From Halomonas sp. (GTDB taxonomy: Bacteria; Pseudomonadota; Gammaproteobacteria; Pseudomonadales; Halomonadaceae): 6,061 nucleotides of DNA. The notes beneath the pieces are model-generated. The model saw nothing but the letters and a program-made list of their open reading frames with translations, searched no databases and was not told where the DNA came from. Both the position numbers and the translations under genes were made by a program. The stretch spans positions 1 to 6,061 of the forward strand of contig SKVX01000255.1 in NCBI GenBank assembly GCA_007129225.1, in the 5' to 3' direction. This document shows positions 5,142-6,061 of this stretch, in pieces. Position 1 is the stretch's first letter. Each line of letters starts with the position of its first letter.

Positions 5142-5996
5142 TCAGCGCCTCTGGTTGCCTTGGCGGCGCAGCATGAAGGCCAGCCGCTCCAGCAAATGCG
5201 TGTCCTGTTCGTTCTTGACCAGGGCACCGGCCAGCGGCGGAATCGCCTTCACCGGGTCGCGTTGGTAGAGCGCCTCCCGGGCCAGGTCGTCGCTCATCAG
5301 CAGCTTCAGCCAGTCCACCAGCTCCGAGGTGGAGGGCTTTTTCTTCAGCCCCGGGGCCTGGCGCAGGTCGAAGAACACCTCCAGTGCCTCGCCGACCAGC
5401 TTCGGCGCGATGTCGGGGAAGTGGACGTCGACGATCTGTTGCATGGTTTCACGATCGGGGAATTCGATGTAGTGGAAGAAGCAGCGGCGCAGGAAGGCGT
5501 CGGGCAGTTCCTTCTCGTTGTTGGAGGTGATGACGATGATCGGCCGGTGGCGGGCGGCGACAGTCTCGCCGGTCTCGTAGACATGGAATTCCATGCGATC
5601 CAGCTCCTGGAGCAGGTCGTTGGGGAACTCGATGTCGGCCTTGTCGATCTCGTCGATCAGCAGCACCACCCGCTCGTCGGCGGTGAAGGCTTCCCACAGC
5701 TTGCCGGGCTTGATGTAGTTGGCGACGTTCTCCACGCCTTCGACGCCGAGCTGCGAATCGCGAAGGCGGCTCACCGCGTCGTACTCATACAGGCCCTGGG
5801 CCGCCTTGGTGCTGGACTTGATGTGCCAGGTGATCAGGCGGGTGCCCAGCGAGGCCGCCAGCTCTTCGGCCAGCAGGGTCTTGCCGGTGCCCGGCTCGCC
5901 CTTGATCAGCAGCGGGCGCTGAAGGGTCACGGCGGCATTCACCGCCTGCTTGAGGGCATCGGTGGCCACATAGGTGGAAGTCGAATCAAACGCCAT
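5142..5996 (-). CDS. MoxR-family AAA+ ATPase, 284 aa
   Basis: This cytoplasmic ATPase uses ATP hydrolysis to remodel or activate a client, working with the VWA protein encoded next. Counting from ATG 5994-5996, Walker A GEPGTGKT is at 33-40 and Walker B VVLLIDEID at 110-118 (D115, E116). The sensor-1 segment IVITSNNEKELPDAFLRRC is at about 154-172, with N159 as sensor and R170/R171 as probable arginine finger. The C-terminal lid follows. Length and motifs fit an intact family member. The frame continues upstream to a TTG at 6045-6047, but the ATG is preferred. It has GAGG eight bases before it, and its product starts MAFDSTSTYVATDALK, like family members. No convincing promoter is visible in the 65 bases left before the window edge. 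Confidence 0.9.
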   Translation of the reverse strand: MAFDSTSTYVATDALKQAVNAAVTLQRPLLIKGEPGTGKTLLAEELAASLGTRLITWHIKSSTKAAQGLYEYDAVSRLRDSQLGVEGVENVANYIKPGKLWEAFTADERVVLLIDEIDKADIEFPNDLLQELDRMEFHVYETGETVAARHRPIIVITSNNEKELPDAFLRRCFFHYIEFPDRETMQQIVDVHFPDIAPKLVGEALEVFFDLRQAPGLKKKPSTSELVDWLKLLMSDDLAREALYQRDPVKAIPPLAGALVKNEQDTHLLERLAFMLRRQGNQRR

Positions 5997-6061
5997 GGGT
6001 CGTGCCTCGGCTGGTTTGTCAGGAAAGTCGTCGATGAAAGCAATCAAACAAGTGTACGGAA

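Noticed and set aside
3961..5996. Possible anti-phage system built on the MoxR/VWA pair
   Set aside because: Such pairs are widespread housekeeping machines; no nuclease, toxin, reverse transcriptase or mobile-element context is visible here to support defence.
5997..6047. A 17-residue N-terminal extension of the MoxR ATPase from a TTG codon
   Set aside because: The downstream ATG has a ribosome-binding site and begins where family members normally begin.

Overview
The window reads as chromosome of a high-GC gammaproteobacterium. Gene content, codon use and the protein sequences look most like Halomonas or a relative; this is an inference, since no rRNA or other marker is present. It is ordinary dense bacterial DNA with no tRNA, rRNA, insertion sequence, phage gene or CRISPR array. 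Almost every gene lies on the minus strand.

Layout, left to right. Positions 2-58 hold the last codons of an unidentified plus-strand gene. It converges on a minus-strand GNAT acetyltransferase (232-825), with a hairpin-rich gap between them. A short divergent control region (826-955) separates the acetyltransferase from a plus-strand gene for a small conserved lipoprotein (956-1417). The lipoprotein gene converges on the next block, and a clear bidirectional intrinsic terminator (1448-1474) sits between.

From 1526 to the right edge everything is on the minus strand and is read right to left. First come a MoxR-type AAA+ ATPase (5142-5996) and a CoxE-like von Willebrand A protein (3961-5139), 2 bases apart: a classic chaperone-like ATPase/adaptor pair. 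After a 112-base gap comes a SatD-family protein (3201-3848). A DUF3307 polytopic membrane protein (2446-3204) overlaps its stop by 4 bases. Twenty bases further on begins an AmiD-type outer-membrane lipoprotein amidase that cleaves peptidoglycan peptides (1526-2425).

The most striking element is in the gap upstream of the SatD gene. Three 18-bp interrupted palindromes of the form ATAGCC-N6-GGCTAT lie with their centres exactly 29 bp apart. The promoter-proximal one sits between plausible -35 and -10 boxes. The SatD protein ends in a helix-turn-helix, and its N-terminal part carries motifs reminiscent of class III nucleotidyl cyclases. The simplest reading is a self-regulated operon (SatD regulator, membrane protein, perhaps the amidase) controlled by cooperative binding of a dimeric regulator, possibly responsive to a nucleotide. 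The operators and their spacing are seen directly; the identity of the binding protein, any ligand, and the operon's physiological role are inference.
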